Below are positions 34,501 through 46,877 of a stretch of DNA of 64,000 nucleotides, piece by piece. Where the stretch lies: NCBI GenBank assembly GCA_033816765.1, contig CM066292.1, positions 1,550,001 to 1,614,000 on the forward strand, given 5' to 3'. This DNA comes from Nothopassalora personata (lineage: Eukaryota > Ascomycota > Dothideomycetes > Mycosphaerellales > Mycosphaerellaceae). How positions within the stretch are numbered: position 1 is the stretch's first letter; each line of letters begins with the position of its first letter. The notes below the pieces were generated by a model. The model ran no database searches and was not told the DNA's origin. It saw nothing but the letters and a program-made list of their open reading frames with translations. Made by a program: the position numbers and the translations under genes.

Positions 34501-37278
34501 ACTAGATATCTAATAAGAGCTCGCTCTTAAAGCTTCTTAGTCTTACTTATTTAATCTAGTCTATAAATATAGACATATACTAAGTATCTATATACTACTA
34601 TATACCTAACGTTTAGTGTACGGCCTATTACTAATTTAAAGGGAGTCTTCTATCCCTTTAGCTAGATTAGTAATCTCTAAAGGATATATTATACTAATAG
34701 TATATACTCTAGCTATAACTTCTTAGAAAAATTAGTATAGACCCGTATAGTACGTACTATCGTAATAATAAGGGTACTACCTCTCTCTACTAGGCCTACT
34801 ATAGACTATAATCTATAGTAGGTTACTAAGTAATATTATAACTACGTATAACTACGGAAAAGGTCGTTCTAATAGCTAATTTGTTATCGCTATAGAAGTA
34901 AATAAACTTACGCCCTATAAGTTAATAAAGCTTAATAGACTATTAAAGTAAGATAGAACTAAGTATTAGTCCTTATTCTTAGTAATAAACTAGAAGTTAG
35001 TATAGGTATCTAGATTATAAAAGTAGTATAGCTAGCGGTTGCTATAGTAAGCGGACTTAAATTTAGCTAAGTCTATAGCTATATACCTATAGGGTGTAGT
35101 TGATCTAATAGGCCGTACTCTATTATTTACTTTATAGGCTTTAACTAAACTACCTACCCTATAATATATAGTAAGTAGGGCCTTAGGACTATTCTTATTC
35201 ATAATTATCCTCTTAACTCTAAGTAGTAGTTAGTTGATCTACTTAGCACTAATATAACTAAAGATCTAATATAACTAACGGCCTAAGAGCTTACGGTATT
35301 TAGTAGGGAATCTACTAGATGTAGCTATACCTATAGAGCCCCTAGTACTATTTCTAACTACTATAACAGTACTTAGCTAAATAGGCTTAACAGTAATAAT
35401 GTTACCCTTCCTAAACGTATTAATAGAATGTACTATACGGTACTCCTCGGTTATCTTAAGTAGGATAAGCCTATTAGATAATAGCTATTAAGAGACTATA
35501 GGTAATTAAGGTAGTTAGTATAACTACCTTAAAGAAGGGAATTATACTAGTAAGGTAATATAGGTCTATAAGCTTATAGTTACTATTATACTCTATACTG
35601 TTAGTACAACTATACTACTAGAGTCTAGCTACTACTATACGGCTATATAAGATAATATTTATATATAACCTAGGGTAATAAGTAACATCTAATAGGGTAA
35701 ATAGATATCCCTATATAGTTATATTAACGCGCCCTAACGCTATAGTTAGAAAAGTAGTTATACTAGCTTAGATTGTAAGGTAGTAAGTTGCTTAGTAATA
35801 AACTCTATACCTCGCTAGTTATAATAGTTAATTGTATAGGTATCTAAGTAGATATTATATACCTAGTAATCCCTAAAACTAGAGTCTAAGCGCTAATTAA
35901 GCTTAAGAGGACTATAAGACTAGTAAACTATTTAGTATTTAAGGATAATAGAGACCCTCTACTATCTATAATTAAGGTAGATCCTCTACTATCTATAATT
36001 ACTTAGTCTCGTTCTTTGTTAGTACGACCGTTACGATTTAATATACTAATAAGTCGTTTACTATTATTACCTAAGTAGTAGTTAAGAAAGTGCTTAAAGT
36101 ACTTCTTCTACTACTTAGTACGCTAATCCTTTAGTAGACGCTTATAATGTTCTAGTAGCTAGATAGTCTACTCCTATTTAGTCTATCCTTACTACGGCTA
36201 TTACTATAGTTATACTTACCCTTTTAGCGAGTAGTGTATTATTACCTATCCTCTTTTTACTTAGTACGTTCTACTATTTCTCCCTTAGTAGAGGTCTTGT
36301 TAGCGAATGTTACGAAGGTAGATTAGTGCGGTAGTACGACGGTATTATATATCTACTTAAGATATTGCTTAGTAAGCTTATTAAGGAATAGATAGTCCTA
36401 GTTACGCTTCTACTTATTATATAGAGAGGCTTCGAAGCTTAGTGCCTACTTCTATATAGCGAAAAGGAAGTACCTACTAAGATTATTATATTTAGTATAG
36501 TTATAGTTAAGTATCTTACCCTATAAAACTAGCTAATTAAAACACTAACTATCTATTCTTCGGGCTTTGCTCTTTTAAAGCCTAGATAGCTTAAGTATAA
36601 GTTATCTCTTTTATAGTATGTTGTCTAGTTTATACTACCCCTTTAGTACTAAGTACTTAGCTCTAAGTATAGGCTTACTATATATAAGCTCTTAGCCTAG
36701 CTTAGTTATTGTCCTAATTAGGTAGGTAACTACCTTAGACCTTGTAGTAGTAAAGATATTTATTATACGTCTGCTATCTATAATGTACATCTAATAGGTA
36801 TAGCTTAATAAGCTCTCTATCTATAGCTATAGCATCTAGTACATTATATACTAATTGTATCTCCTTAAAGGATAGGTGTACTAGTTCTATTAGTTTAGTA
36901 ATTGTTAGTTAATAAGAATCTATATATTTCTATACATTTAGAGACTTAGTAAAGAGCTCTAATTAATAATTAAATTTATCCTATTAGTCATAACTCTTAA
37001 GGATAATAATACCTACTAGTAGTAATCCGGATATACTAGGTATATTAGTAGTAGCTATATTTAGAGTAAATAGGCCCTCTAGTAGAAATTTCCACGTAGC
37101 TCTACTACGGTAGTGTACTATATCAGGGTATATAGTAGGTATAATAAGGTAATATCCTATTAGTTTAGTTTAGTTTTATAACAATATAAGGGTTATAATA
37201 GTCTAATTAAATATACGTAGTAAGTTCACTTACTTAGGCTTATATATTAGTTAGTTAAAGGACTACTTTAAAGTAGAC
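31576..37278 (-). pseudogene. CoG copy 1: Ty1/Copia relic
   Basis: Minus-strand Copia. Reading 33480 down to 33000 gives the RT core: YKYKLDKYG, YKARLYVRGN, YLDMYAPV, MFRLCYTI, FDVVDSFLNADL, VLKLIKALYGLK, with few stops if TAG/TAA are ignored. RNase H lies toward 32000, integrase and gag toward 35000-37000. A 15-bp minisatellite sits between integrase and RT (33705-33800). Short similar segments at about 31645-31700 and 37215-37260 (ACTTACTTAG, CTTATATAT, TTAGTTAAAG) may be the LTR remains. Dead through TA conversion. Confidence 0.72.
33704..33808 (-). repeat. 15-bp minisatellite in CoG pol
   Basis: About seven tandem units of the AGATCTAAGGTAGAT type. The unit is a multiple of three and adds five residues (STLDL-like) per copy on the minus strand, in the linker before RT. 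The second CoG copy has only about two units at 43424-43445. Confidence 0.85.
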
Positions 37279-39004
37279 TATTAGTTTATAAGCTTTATGT
37301 AGCTACTTAGCAAAGTGCTCTTGGCTATAAAGTAGATATAGACTACTATTCTTAGTAGTTACTATCTTAGTTCTAATTTTAAGATAGTAGAATGCTAGAA
37401 CTTTAATTTTTAACGCTATAAATAACTCGACTATAGCCGTAATGGGCTAGGGCCAGACTAGCGGCTCTTATTTAGGTTAGAACATGTGAGATTCTTGTTA
37501 TATTGAAGTCTAGAACGCTCTAGGCGGACTAGAAGTTAAGTTATAGAATTAAATAGAATATTCTAGTTATAACTTCTTACAAATCTACTTCTAAGAATAT
37601 ATACGCCTACGTAATAGATTACGTGGTATAGAAGGTTCTCGGAAGTCTATAATCGAATATAAATAAGAGTAGAATTAGCCCTCTAGATAGGCATAAGTAA
37701 TAAAGTAAGGTCTACTACTCTTACTACTATTATATCTACTTACCTCTTTTACCTACTATTTACTACTACTATCCTACAAATCCTAAGGCTAGCTTCTACT
37801 CTACACCTTACTTCTTAATACTAGTATGTTCCCCTTAAGGATTTTATACTACTAGTAACGCTAAACCTTCTAATTACTTAGAATAGCGCTCCGTAGGGAT
37901 TTTGCAACGCTATAGGCTCTTTAAAGTAAGATCTGCTTTATATAGACGGTCCGAAAACAGGTCCGTTTATATTTCTAGGACGTAGGGTCGGCGAGATATT
38001 ACCGTTTCGAAGGCGGTAAATTTTAAGAGGTCGTAAAGCCCTAGGTTTTCAAAACATAGGGTCTTTCCTAATTAGGAAGGTATACTAAGATTAGCGATAG
38101 GGCGTTGCTAGGTTATATATACCTCGGAGGTATAGTTGCTTTAGGTATAGTGTACTTATCAAGAGTGCGGGAAATCTTTATCTAAGTTAAACTATATTTG
38201 TTTCTTAAAGAAGTCCTAAGTTTTCAGCTTATTTAAAATGTTAATTTCGGATTTTATCGACTCTAGCTATTTATTTTATCGGGACTAGTTATTGCGTCTT
38301 TATAAGTAATAGGATCGGCGGTTTTTAGCCCGCTACAGTTAGCTAATAGCGCTAATTCGTCCTCTAGTCTATTGTCTAGAAGTATTTTAGAACTAGAAGA
38401 TATATTACGCGAAGTTATAATTTCTTTGCTATTACGATCGTTATTTAAGACTCTAGCACTATTACTAACGCTATTACAATTATAAGTATTATTTATCTCT
38501 ATAGATAACGGGTCTACGTCCTCCTTAATAAGGTCTAATGTAGTAGAACAATTAATAATGTCCCTGTTTAGAGAGTTTTCGAACAAATTTACATCAAAGT
38601 TGTAATTATTACGGTTTATAGTAGGATGCCGAGCCTCTACGCTATCGCTAGTAACTACGTAATCTATTACGTAGGTATATATATTCTTAAAAGTAGATTC
38701 GTAAGAAGTTATAGCTAGAACACTCTATTTAATTCTATAACTCGACTTCTAGACCGCGTAGAGCGTTCTAGTTTTTAACATAGTTAGAAAAACTAACACG
38801 TTCTAACTATATTAAGAGCCGCTAGTCCGGCCCTAGTCTATTACCGCTATAGTCGAGTTATTTATAGCGTTATAAATAAAAGTTCTAGTATTCTACTATC
38901 TTAGGATTATAACTAAGATAGTAACTACTAAGAATAGTAGTTTATATCTACTTTATAGCTAAGAGCACTTCGCTAAGTAGCTATATAAAGCTTATAAACT
39001 AATA
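37279..39004 (-). mobile_element. DNA element with ~350-bp terminal inverted repeats
   Basis: Left arm 37281-37626 is inverted at 38655-39002, outer ends TTAGTTTATAAGC and GCTTATAAACTAA, each next to TA (37279-37280 and 39003-39004), consistent with a TA target duplication as in Tc1/mariner-type elements. The arms differ by scattered substitutions, so it is old. Between them lie about 1.03 kb of sequence with more normal base use. Superfamily unproven: no DDE motifs were recognised. TIR this long is unusual for Tc1/mariner; a foldback or MITE-type element is an alternative. Confidence 0.65.
38263..38730 (-). pseudogene. Unknown open frame within the TIR element
   Basis: Minus-strand frame open from within the right inverted repeat (about 38730) to the stop below 38263, about 155 codons without a stop. 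No ATG defines its start; a TAG lies just upstream in the repeat. The product is Asn/Ser/Asp-rich (LFENSLNRDI, NTYNCNSVSNSARV, KILLDNRLEDELALLANC) with no domain I recognise. It may be the remains of a transposase or an unrelated cargo frame. The lack of stops contrasts with the surrounding DNA. Confidence 0.35.
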
Positions 39005-39535
39005 ACTAGGTAGCTTTATAGAGGAGTTAACTTAAAACTAGATCTCAATTTATATTACCTAGTATACGATAGAGAGTTAAAGATCTTAGAGAAAACGTAT
39101 TTAGTTAGTCCTAAATTTAAAGAGCGTACTATAGTTAGCAAATTTAAGGTAAATAATAAGTTACGTTTTAGAAAGTATAATAGCGCTTCTAGTAAGTAGA
39201 ATTAAAACCTAAGAAAACTAATAAGCCGAGAACGTAGAGATTACACTTAGATCATATTATAAAAAGTATTAGTCCTGATATAGAGGCTCTTAATCTACTA
39301 TAAACTTTAATAATAATAACTTTTACGTAAATTTGCCTAAGGTTTTACTAAATAGTAATAATACTACTAAATGTTATATTACGCTAGCGCTTAGTGATTA
39401 TAACTTAGGCCCGCTAACTTAAGAGATAGATATTAAGTTTAGTATAACCTTATAATATTATAAGTTAAGGAGATAAGCTTAATTAGGTTTATTCTCGGGC
39501 TAATAGGAAGTTAAGAAAGAGTAATCAAGTAGAAA
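39005..39535 (+). pseudogene. Unknown coding relic next to the TIR element
   Basis: From about 39124 a plus-strand frame runs some 130 codons in which nearly all stops are TAA/TAG, as in the known relics (only one TGA). It has protein-like segments: ISYVLESIIALLVSRIK, NNNNFYVNLPKVLL, CYITLALSDYNLGPLT. I recognise no family. It ends where a GyB-type LTR begins. Confidence 0.35.
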
Positions 39536-39898
39536 TGTCTTAGTCTCGTAGAGACCTAAGAAATAGTATCTTAGAGGTTAGATTATAGTATATTCTAAAT
39601 AGTAATTGAAAATAGTAAGTCAAACGTACCTAAGCTATAAGAAATCCTTAGCGTTCCTAAATATAAAGAAAATAGAGCGTCTACTCTCTATATTTGCTAT
39701 ATTCTCTCTACTCTCCTAAGATTATAGAGATTAGAGAGATTAGAGAGATTAGAGAGATTAGAGAGATTACTTTAGGTACTCTCTCTATTCTATACTTTTA
39801 GTCCTATAGGTAAGAGATTACTTCCTAAGTAGGAGTATCTACTAGCTTATATAGGTCTAATTAGCTAACTTCTTTAGCCCTTAATTAGAACCGTAATA
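39536..39898 (-). mobile_element. Old GyB-like LTR
   Basis: About 363 bp; from 39590 it follows the GyB LTR (TTAGCGTTCCTAAATATAAAG, the four AGAGATT units, AGAACCGTAATA), with many substitutions. The left edge is uncertain. The purine-rich tract and antisense accessory gene of GyB follow on its right in the usual order. Confidence 0.7.
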
Positions 39899-39973
39899 CT
39901 ATCTCCCTTCTAGCCTAGCTCTACCCTAGAGCTTCTTAAATTATATTAAAGTTTCTTCTTTATATCCGTAATA

Positions 39974-40920
39974 ATATCTTCCTCTTCCTAATTAAGGTCT
40001 ATCTCTTATTATAAGAAGAAGGCTTAGTAAATCTTTTATAACGGCGGAACCGTAATACGTCCGTATAATTCTTATTAGAAAGAAGGTCGTATATATAAGG
40101 TATATATCTTATCTAGTCTCTACTTAGAATATAAGTAACGAAACCTAAAGAGCTATAATACGAGAGTAACGGAAGGCGACTAGAATGTTGCGGTTGGGCC
40201 TTGTCCCTCGTCACGTGGGTGGCCTAGGAAGTGTCGATCCTCGATATGTCTCTAAAGTAGTGTGAACGAGAGTTCACTACAAGGTTGCAACTTAACACAA
40301 GAGTGTTGATTTGAGTTGAGCACGAGGCTCCTATCTACTCGTAAAGAAGCGTCGTCTATATAGTGCCATGTCTTGGCGTAACTGATCAGACTGAGCAGAC
40401 TGATCACTGAGCAGACTGATCACTGAGCAGACTGAGCGAACTGATCACTGAGCTGATCAGTCTGAGCGAAGTCGACCTGCTCAGTTTCGGTCCTTCCCGA
40501 AGAATGAGTGGCTGTGGGTTCTTCCTGAACCGAACCGTAACATAGAAATACTTGTCGCTCTAGTAAAGGAAGTTATTATATAAACTAGATACTAGGAAGG
40601 AGGTTCTTAGTAAAAGGTAGGAGGCCTTAATAGAGGCATATATAAAGGAGATACGTTTTTCCAAGTAATTAGATACGGTAGACTAGAAGGTTATAGAGGG
40701 CCGTTTATTAGAGGACTAGTTATTATTAGAGGATAATCTAGAGGTAAAAGCCCCTTCTATTATAGACCTAGATCCTAGGACCGTTAAATAATCCTTATCT
40801 CTCTAGACGTAGAGCGCTATTACGGGTCTTCCTAACGACTTCTAGCTTCTTCTATCTAATAAGATAGTACTACTAGTAGCTTAACCTCCTTCTTCCTAAG
40901 GTTATTTCTTAGTCTAGTTA
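39974..40920 (+). pseudogene. Old GyB accessory antisense gene, split by a solo LTR
   Basis: Colinear with 47362-47925: Ser-rich start (ATG changed to ATA), the RPYNSY and V-KVYIL Cys-region relic, then, past the inserted LTR (40186-40542), a charged helix (KEIRFSK-LDTV) and the Ser/Pro/Leu tail. Dead. It shows that the gene was present in an older GyB lineage too. Confidence 0.55.
40186..40542 (-). mobile_element. Fresh solo LTR inside the old GyB copy
   Basis: 357 bp, TGTTGCGG to CCGTAACA, flanked by a perfect 5-bp duplication TAGAA (40181-40185 and 40543-40547). CA and TG are intact. It contains several 16-bp units of the CTGAGCAGACTGATCA type at about 40378-40460. On the minus strand it starts TGTTACGGTTC like the GyB LTRs, so it is probably a related Gypsy family; no internal region was found. 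Confidence 0.9.
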
Positions 40921-41570
40921 GCCTATTAGTCTAGAATATATATTAACCTATTTATTTACTTGTTATTAATTAGCTAAGTAGTCTAGTAGTATAATACTAG
41001 TCCCTTAAAGTCTATAGCTAGAGAGATCTAAGACCTTAGTATCTTAGTACTAAACGCTTACTCTAAGAAGATATAGTACGATAGGGTACTAGAGGTTATA
41101 GGTTTAATTCCTACTCTAATTATTTATTATTTTTAGTTTTTTTAGTTTCTAGTATTCTTAAATTTTTTCCTAATAGTTCTATATATTCTATTTTAGTTAC
41201 TAGGTATTTTCTAAATTGTTGTATCCTCTCTATTTAATAACGTATTATTCACCCTTCTTATCTAGGATTTTTTTAACTTTAAATTTAGTTTCTACTTCCG
41301 GCTTAAGATAGAAGCTTTTCTAGTAAGGTGTTTTAGCGTCTTTAGGTTCTAGCTTAGAGATATAGAAGACTAGGTAGATTTTAGCGTTTAATAATAGTCG
41401 TAGACGGTGGTTAACTAGTTCTATAACTTTATTAATAAAAGATAGCCTAACCTTAACGTAATCTAGTTTCTTAGTCTTTCTCCTTATCCTTAGGTTCTTT
41501 ATAAGGAGATAGACCTCGTTCTTTAGTAGAGGGACTGTTTTTCTTATATCTTACTATTATTAAGATATAT
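40921..41570 (-). pseudogene. Old GyB 3' region: degraded tRNA-like part and pol end
   Basis: At 40974-41010 and 41086-41115 lie the two halves of the GyB tRNA-like sequence (AGTCTAGTAGTATAATA and GGTTTAATTCCTACTCTAAT), separated by about 75 extra bases. From 41130 the minus strand gives the chromodomain and integrase C-terminus of GyB, ending near 41570 without an LTR. Confidence 0.6.
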
Positions 41571-42925
41571 ATCTATACCTTCCTTACACTACGAATAGAG
41601 ACTGCCCTACCGTAAAATATACCGTATTTAAAAGCCCTTATTAAGAGCATTCTAATAGTCTATAAAGTAGGTTACTTCCCTAAAAATGAAGAGAGTTCTA
41701 CCTTATCTAATTTAAAGTAGTTTAAAGTTCTCTTCTTCTCTTTATAGCTCCGGCTACGGCTAACTTCCCCTTCCGGCTTATTACTCCCGAGCGCTCAAAC
41801 CCGAGCCTAAAACCTAAATTCTAATATTACTTCCCTAGGGTAGAGAGAGATATAAGGGGAGGACCTACTTTCTAGTATAATAATATACTTTGTCTTAAAT
41901 TACCCTATACTAGCGTAACCTATAGCCCTAAATAGGTATACGGCGAGGAGGACTAAAGGGTTAAAAGAGTCTATAGGCTTATACTATATGTAGTAGAAGA
42001 AGTAGGGTACTAGTTATAAAACTAGGAGCTAAGGCTTAAGACTACTTTCTTCTACTAGAATAGTACCCCCTAGAATACTCTACGATGCCTAAGGGTAGCC
42101 CTCTACCCTATAAGAAAGGCGTAAGTTACCGTAGGCCCGCGTACTTAAGAGTTAAGAGCTACTCTCCTCTATAGTATACCTTCTCCTACCTAGTAGTAAG
42201 AAGAGCGCCCTAGTATTGCTACTAGGCTAGGGCCTAAACGCGGTTAGAAATAGGGTAATTAGGTAGCTCTCTCGGCGTAAGGCTACTAAGAGTCTCTTTC
42301 CTATAATAGACTGCTACTAAAAATAGACGAAATAGATAAAGAGTCTATATTTAATCCCTTAAGGGATAAAGATAAACTCTCCGACCCTTCTATACTAACC
42401 TAGTAACCTTCGAGTATTGTTCTTAATACGAAGGAAGCTAATAAGATTATATAAAGAAAATACATCCCTTTTATTAGTATAAAAAGGCCGAACCCCTTTA
42501 TCGAGACCGTATTAGATACGTTACCGTTAAAGTAATATAAAGTAGTACGGACATCCTAATCCGACGCTCTAGAGGCTAGATCTAAGCTTAACAAAGCCTA
42601 CTAAGTAGTTATTAACGCTTCTCCTTATTACGGTTTAACTTAAGGGACTATACGAGATAGAGCCAGAGAAGAGAATCTAAAAGATAAGGACTAATCGCTA
42701 TTATATAGAGAGGGTCTATAGGCCTAGTTACGTATATAACTATAGGTATCGTACATTATCGTAGATAACCGTAGTAGTAGCGTATAGTTGACTACGACTA
42801 TACGACTAAACAACCGGACGTATAGACGTTTAGTTACATACTATAAGCTAGTATAAGGATCTTCTTTATATTTATGAACGCTAAGAACCCTTATATTTCC
42901 GATACGTTTAACTTACTATTTAATA
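41571..42925. other. Unassigned mutated DNA
   Basis: About 1.35 kb with low CA/TG but CpG present. No frame stands out even when TAG/TAA are read through, and nothing matches the other elements in the window. Probably part of a further transposon whose ends were lost: it abuts GyB pol at the left and CoG RT at the right without target duplications. Confidence 0.4.
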
Positions 42926-45455
42926 TTACTATTTAGAATATACTAACAACTAGTATAGAAGTATATCTATGTAAATAGGTGCCTTATAGATTACCTCTTA
43001 CGTATAACCGTGCTTTATAGCTCTTTAGTATACTATACTTATCTAGCTTATATTTATAGATCTACTTTAGAGGTAGTAGTAGCTATAGGTCCTTATTTTT
43101 AGCATTATTCACTATCTCTTACTTAGTTACATATCTAAAGGTACTAGTAGACAGCCCTTTATTAAATTCCTTAGCTATAGTATCTTACTATTATTAAGCG
43201 TATAGACACTTAAGAGCGGCTTAAAGGTTCGTAGGTTTAAAAGGGAGGTTATCTTAATACTTAGAAGTAGTAGTAGTAAGTACTTTATAATTAAGTCCTT
43301 AACGGGTACTCTTTATCTAGCTAATAATAACGTTAGTAACTATAATATTATATAGGGTATAGTAGAAGTAGGTAGTACGTAGCCTCTTACTATTATCTAT
43401 AACTACTAAATTAGTAGGTAGATCTAAGGTAGAGGGATCTAAGGGAGAGATTAGTAGAGAGACATTACTAAATAACTCTAGTAGTACGAAGGTAAATAGA
43501 TAGAACTCTATATTATCCTTTAGCCTTTTATAATCTTCTACTATAAGAGCATCTATTATCTACTACGATAGTACATAGATATATTACTACGTAGAAGGAT
43601 GTACCGTATTATTATTAGAGTTTTCTTTACTCTTATTACTTAATAGGTTCTTAGTAGATTTAACCTAGTCTCTATAAGTTATAGGGTTATAGTAGCTTTT
43701 ATTATTAACCACTTAGATAGCTCAAGACTAATATTAACTATAGGTTAGTTATAAAATTAAGCGAGCTCTCTATATTAAGACTAGTATAGCTTATACCTAA
43801 GGAGTAATTATTAATTAGCGCATTAGCAAGGATTTTAATAGGTAGGCTATACCTATTCTTCTACCTAGTTACGAGAGTTTAGGTATATAGGCTACTAAGG
43901 CTATTATTACTACGATTCTTCTACCCGTCGTCCTACGGAGAGCGCCTTTACGCAGCGGACGACGTAAGTATCTTTATTACGGTAAAGAGAAACTAAGACT
44001 ATTCTTCCTTCTTAAAAACTCCCTGTCGAAACGCGACGTTTTTCGTCGAGAAAAAGGAAGAAACACTTAATAAGCGACAGCTATTTTAAAGCCTATAATG
44101 TAATAAATACCTTTACTATAATATAAAGAAGAGAATAGAAGAGAGGAGAAGCGAGGACACGCCCGGATACCTATTAACGAAGATACTCGATACCGCACAA
44201 AAGGAGGGAGAACACCGCGGACTCTCTCTCTAGATAATGACGGCTATCGGAGTACCTAGGCTTATAGGAACTAAGAGAGGTAGTAAGCCGCGTAAACTAC
44301 TACTTAGTATAGCTAGAACTAAGAGAGGCTATAAACTACGTTAATTATAGGTCTAGGTACTACGGGCCTACGAGGAACTAAAACCTCGTACCCTATACGT
44401 ACAAGATAGTTAAAGACTTTCGATAGAGGTACGGGCTATTTAAGATACTACCTCTCTCTCTCTCTCTCTCTTTCTACGTTCGTATAACGGGGTCGTACGG
44501 CGTAGGTAAGAAATAGCTCTCGGTCGTAATCTAGAACGACCAACCGACCGGTTATATATAGTCATATATACGACCGGTTAGTCGGGCGTAAAACTTATCT
44601 CGCCTAGGGTAAGGCGATAAACCGTAACTCTCGAAATAAGACATAACTACTAGGTACGCGACGTACTACGCCGTAATATATTCGATTTACGCCTTAAATA
44701 GCGAGCCTCGCTCGTATCTTTTAAGGAGTTTTTACGACCGGGGTACGACGGGGCTTTTCTCCTTATCTTAAATTTTAGTCTAGTTCTCGAGACCCGGATT
44801 ATATAGTCTTAGACTTAAATAGCACCTTAATAGATTAATTAATCAATCAATCAATTAATTATAATCTATAGTAGGTCGCTAAGTAATATTATTACTATTT
44901 ATAACTAAGTAAAAGATTATTCTAATAGGTAATTTATTATAACTATAGATATAGATAAATTTACGCCCTATAAAGTTAATAAAGCTTAATAGGCTATTAA
45001 AGTAAGATAGAACTAAATATTAGTCCTTATTCTAAGTATTAAACTAGAAGTAGCTATAGGTATCTAGATTGTAGAAGTAGACTAGCTAGCGGTAGCTATT
45101 ATAAGCGGGCTTAAATTTAGCGAAGTCTATTACCTATAGGGTGCAGTTAATCTAATAGGCTATACCCTATTATTTACTTTATAGGCTTTAGCTAGACTAT
45201 ATGCTCTATAGTACGTAGTAAATAGAGCCTTAGGACTATTCTTATTAATAATCACCTACTTAAGTCTAAGCAATAGTTAGTTAATCCGCTTAGCGCTAGT
45301 ATAAGTAAAGATCTAATACTATTAACGACCTAAGAGCTTACGAATTTAAGTAGAGATCCTACTAGATGTAGCTATAGCTATAGTAGCCCTAGTACTATTT
45401 ATAACTACTATAATAGTATAGTTAATATTTAGCTAAATAGGCCTAATAGTAATAA
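42926..45455 (-). pseudogene. CoG copy 2 (partial), interrupted by R4
   Basis: Colinear with CoG copy 1 from its RT (33240) to about 35395, minus strand, for example GCCTTATAGATTACCTCTTACG near 42950. About 0.55 kb of the CoG sequence (34245-34800 in copy 1) is missing at the R4 insertion. Its right side is interrupted by the GyA LTR at 45456, so the rest should lie beyond the window. Confidence 0.7.
43927..44860 (+). mobile_element. Long, mutated retroposon copy R4
   Basis: About 930 bp on the plus strand with the same two ends as R1/R2: a GTCGTCCTACGGAGAGCGCC start (compare the reverse complement at 3180) and AAATAGCACCTTAATAG followed by a TCAA-type tail at 44835-44860. The last ~330 bp track R1 closely; the middle differs and includes a CT repeat (about 44452-44475) and an imperfect palindrome near 44545-44580. 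CA/TG are depleted, so R is not immune to mutation when older or longer. No clear target duplication; CoG sequence is missing at the site. Confidence 0.7.
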
Positions 45456-45623
45456 TGTTACTATAAGGGGCGGGCCCCTATTTCTTAGCATAGGCTACGC
45501 CTATACGTTCGGATTGCTTTCCGACACCTTTTCTTCGGACAGCGTATAACTTCCCCTTTCTTCTATATCGAACTTATTATAAACTTTATAGAACTTTAGT
45601 GTATACGTCGTTTACCCGTAACA
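45456..45623 (+). mobile_element. GyA copy 2, 5' LTR
   Basis: 168 bp, TGTTACTATAAGG to TTTACCCGTAACA; the ends are inverted (TGTTAC/GTAACA). It is inserted in CoG after AATAA (45451-45455); CoG copy 1 reads on through this point at about 35400. The partner LTR lies outside the window. Confidence 0.85.
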
Positions 45624-46877
45624 TTAAGTTCGATCCATTCGAATTAGCTAGGCACCTACTATTAAAGAGACGGGATACGTAATAACGTCGCTAGGTAGCG
45701 AGAACCCTAGGACTAGTGCCCCGAATGAAAACTTCTAACTTATACTTTAGTAACTATACTAGCGACAGGAAGAGATGTAAGCCGAGTTAATTATAACGCG
45801 CGCCGCTTTAAAAGAATTGGAAGACGCTCGACGTTAGTTAACACCTATAGTCTCGCTACTAGTTCATAACGAGACGACTACTAGTAACCTAATAAGACAG
45901 TTACTATAGACGCTAAACACCGCCGCGCCCTCGTCGCGTACCGGAGAAGAACCGTCGGGTCCTAGAGGTTAGAACCTACCTTCCTAGGACGGTAAGGTAG
46001 AGACATTCCGCGATTACTTCTTAAGGTTAAGGAGCTCTTTTAGGGTGCGATCCGCCCTAAAACCGACGCTCTCTAAGGAGTATTACTAGGATACGATTAA
46101 CGACACCTTACTAGCGAGAGAGCGTACTAGGATACGGTACTTCTAGGATAAGGGAGACGGCGAACTTAGGAAGGACCCCGTTACTTTCTTTACGCAACTT
46201 AAGAAAGTCTTCGGTAATAGTAACGAGCGCGCTAAGGCTCTAGAGTAGCTTACTAAGATTAAACATACGAACGGTTAACCTTAGTACGATTACTAGATAA
46301 AATTTAACGGACTCCTACTAAGCGCCGGCGGAGAGAACTAGAGCGACGATGCGAAGATTAGTTACTTACGTAACACCTTCTCGAACCCCGTTAGGATGTA
46401 TACGGCGGCTATACCGAAAAAGGAGGACGACTACAAGTTTACGGGTAAGGTCGAACGGATTATAACTAACCTCGAGGATACGGACTAGTTCAAAATAGCC
46501 TATAAGAGGTAGAAGAACAATAATAAGGACTCTAGTATAACCGCTATAGTTACTACCCGTTCTTTTACGAGAGCGGCTAGTAGCTAGGTTAATACCGATA
46601 GTAATACCATTATAGCACTAACCCGGATAAGCGGAGGCCGCTCTAGAAGTCGTAGAGATCGGAAGGAGGATAAAGGGAGGTAGAGAGTAAAATAGGTAGA
46701 CACTACTAAGAGAGATCGTAGGCGCTAAGAACAGCTCTACTTCCGCTATAGAGCGAGCGGACATCGAGTAAAGGATTGCCCGTACGCCGTAGTAGTTAAT
46801 CCTACTAGGATTAATACGGCCTCGGTCGCGCCGATCCTAGAGGACGACGGGTTTAAGTCGGATTCCGAAGAGATAGG
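45624..46877 (+). pseudogene. GyA copy 2, gag part
   Basis: Plus-strand gag. A capsid-like region (AALKELEDAR, FRDYFLRLRSSFRVRSALK, DPVTFFTQLKKVFG, KISYLRNTFSNPV) runs at about 45800-46480. A basic Arg/Ser stretch follows near 46630-46720. Then comes a zinc-knuckle relic at about 46742-46782 (YFRYRASGHRVKDC) in which the first two Cys are now Tyr. Gln/Trp stops are scattered. GyB2 is inserted right after, at the ATAGG site. Confidence 0.75.

Noticed and set aside
43927..44860. Target duplication for R4
   Set aside because: No convincing repeat of the flanks was found and CoG sequence is missing at the site.
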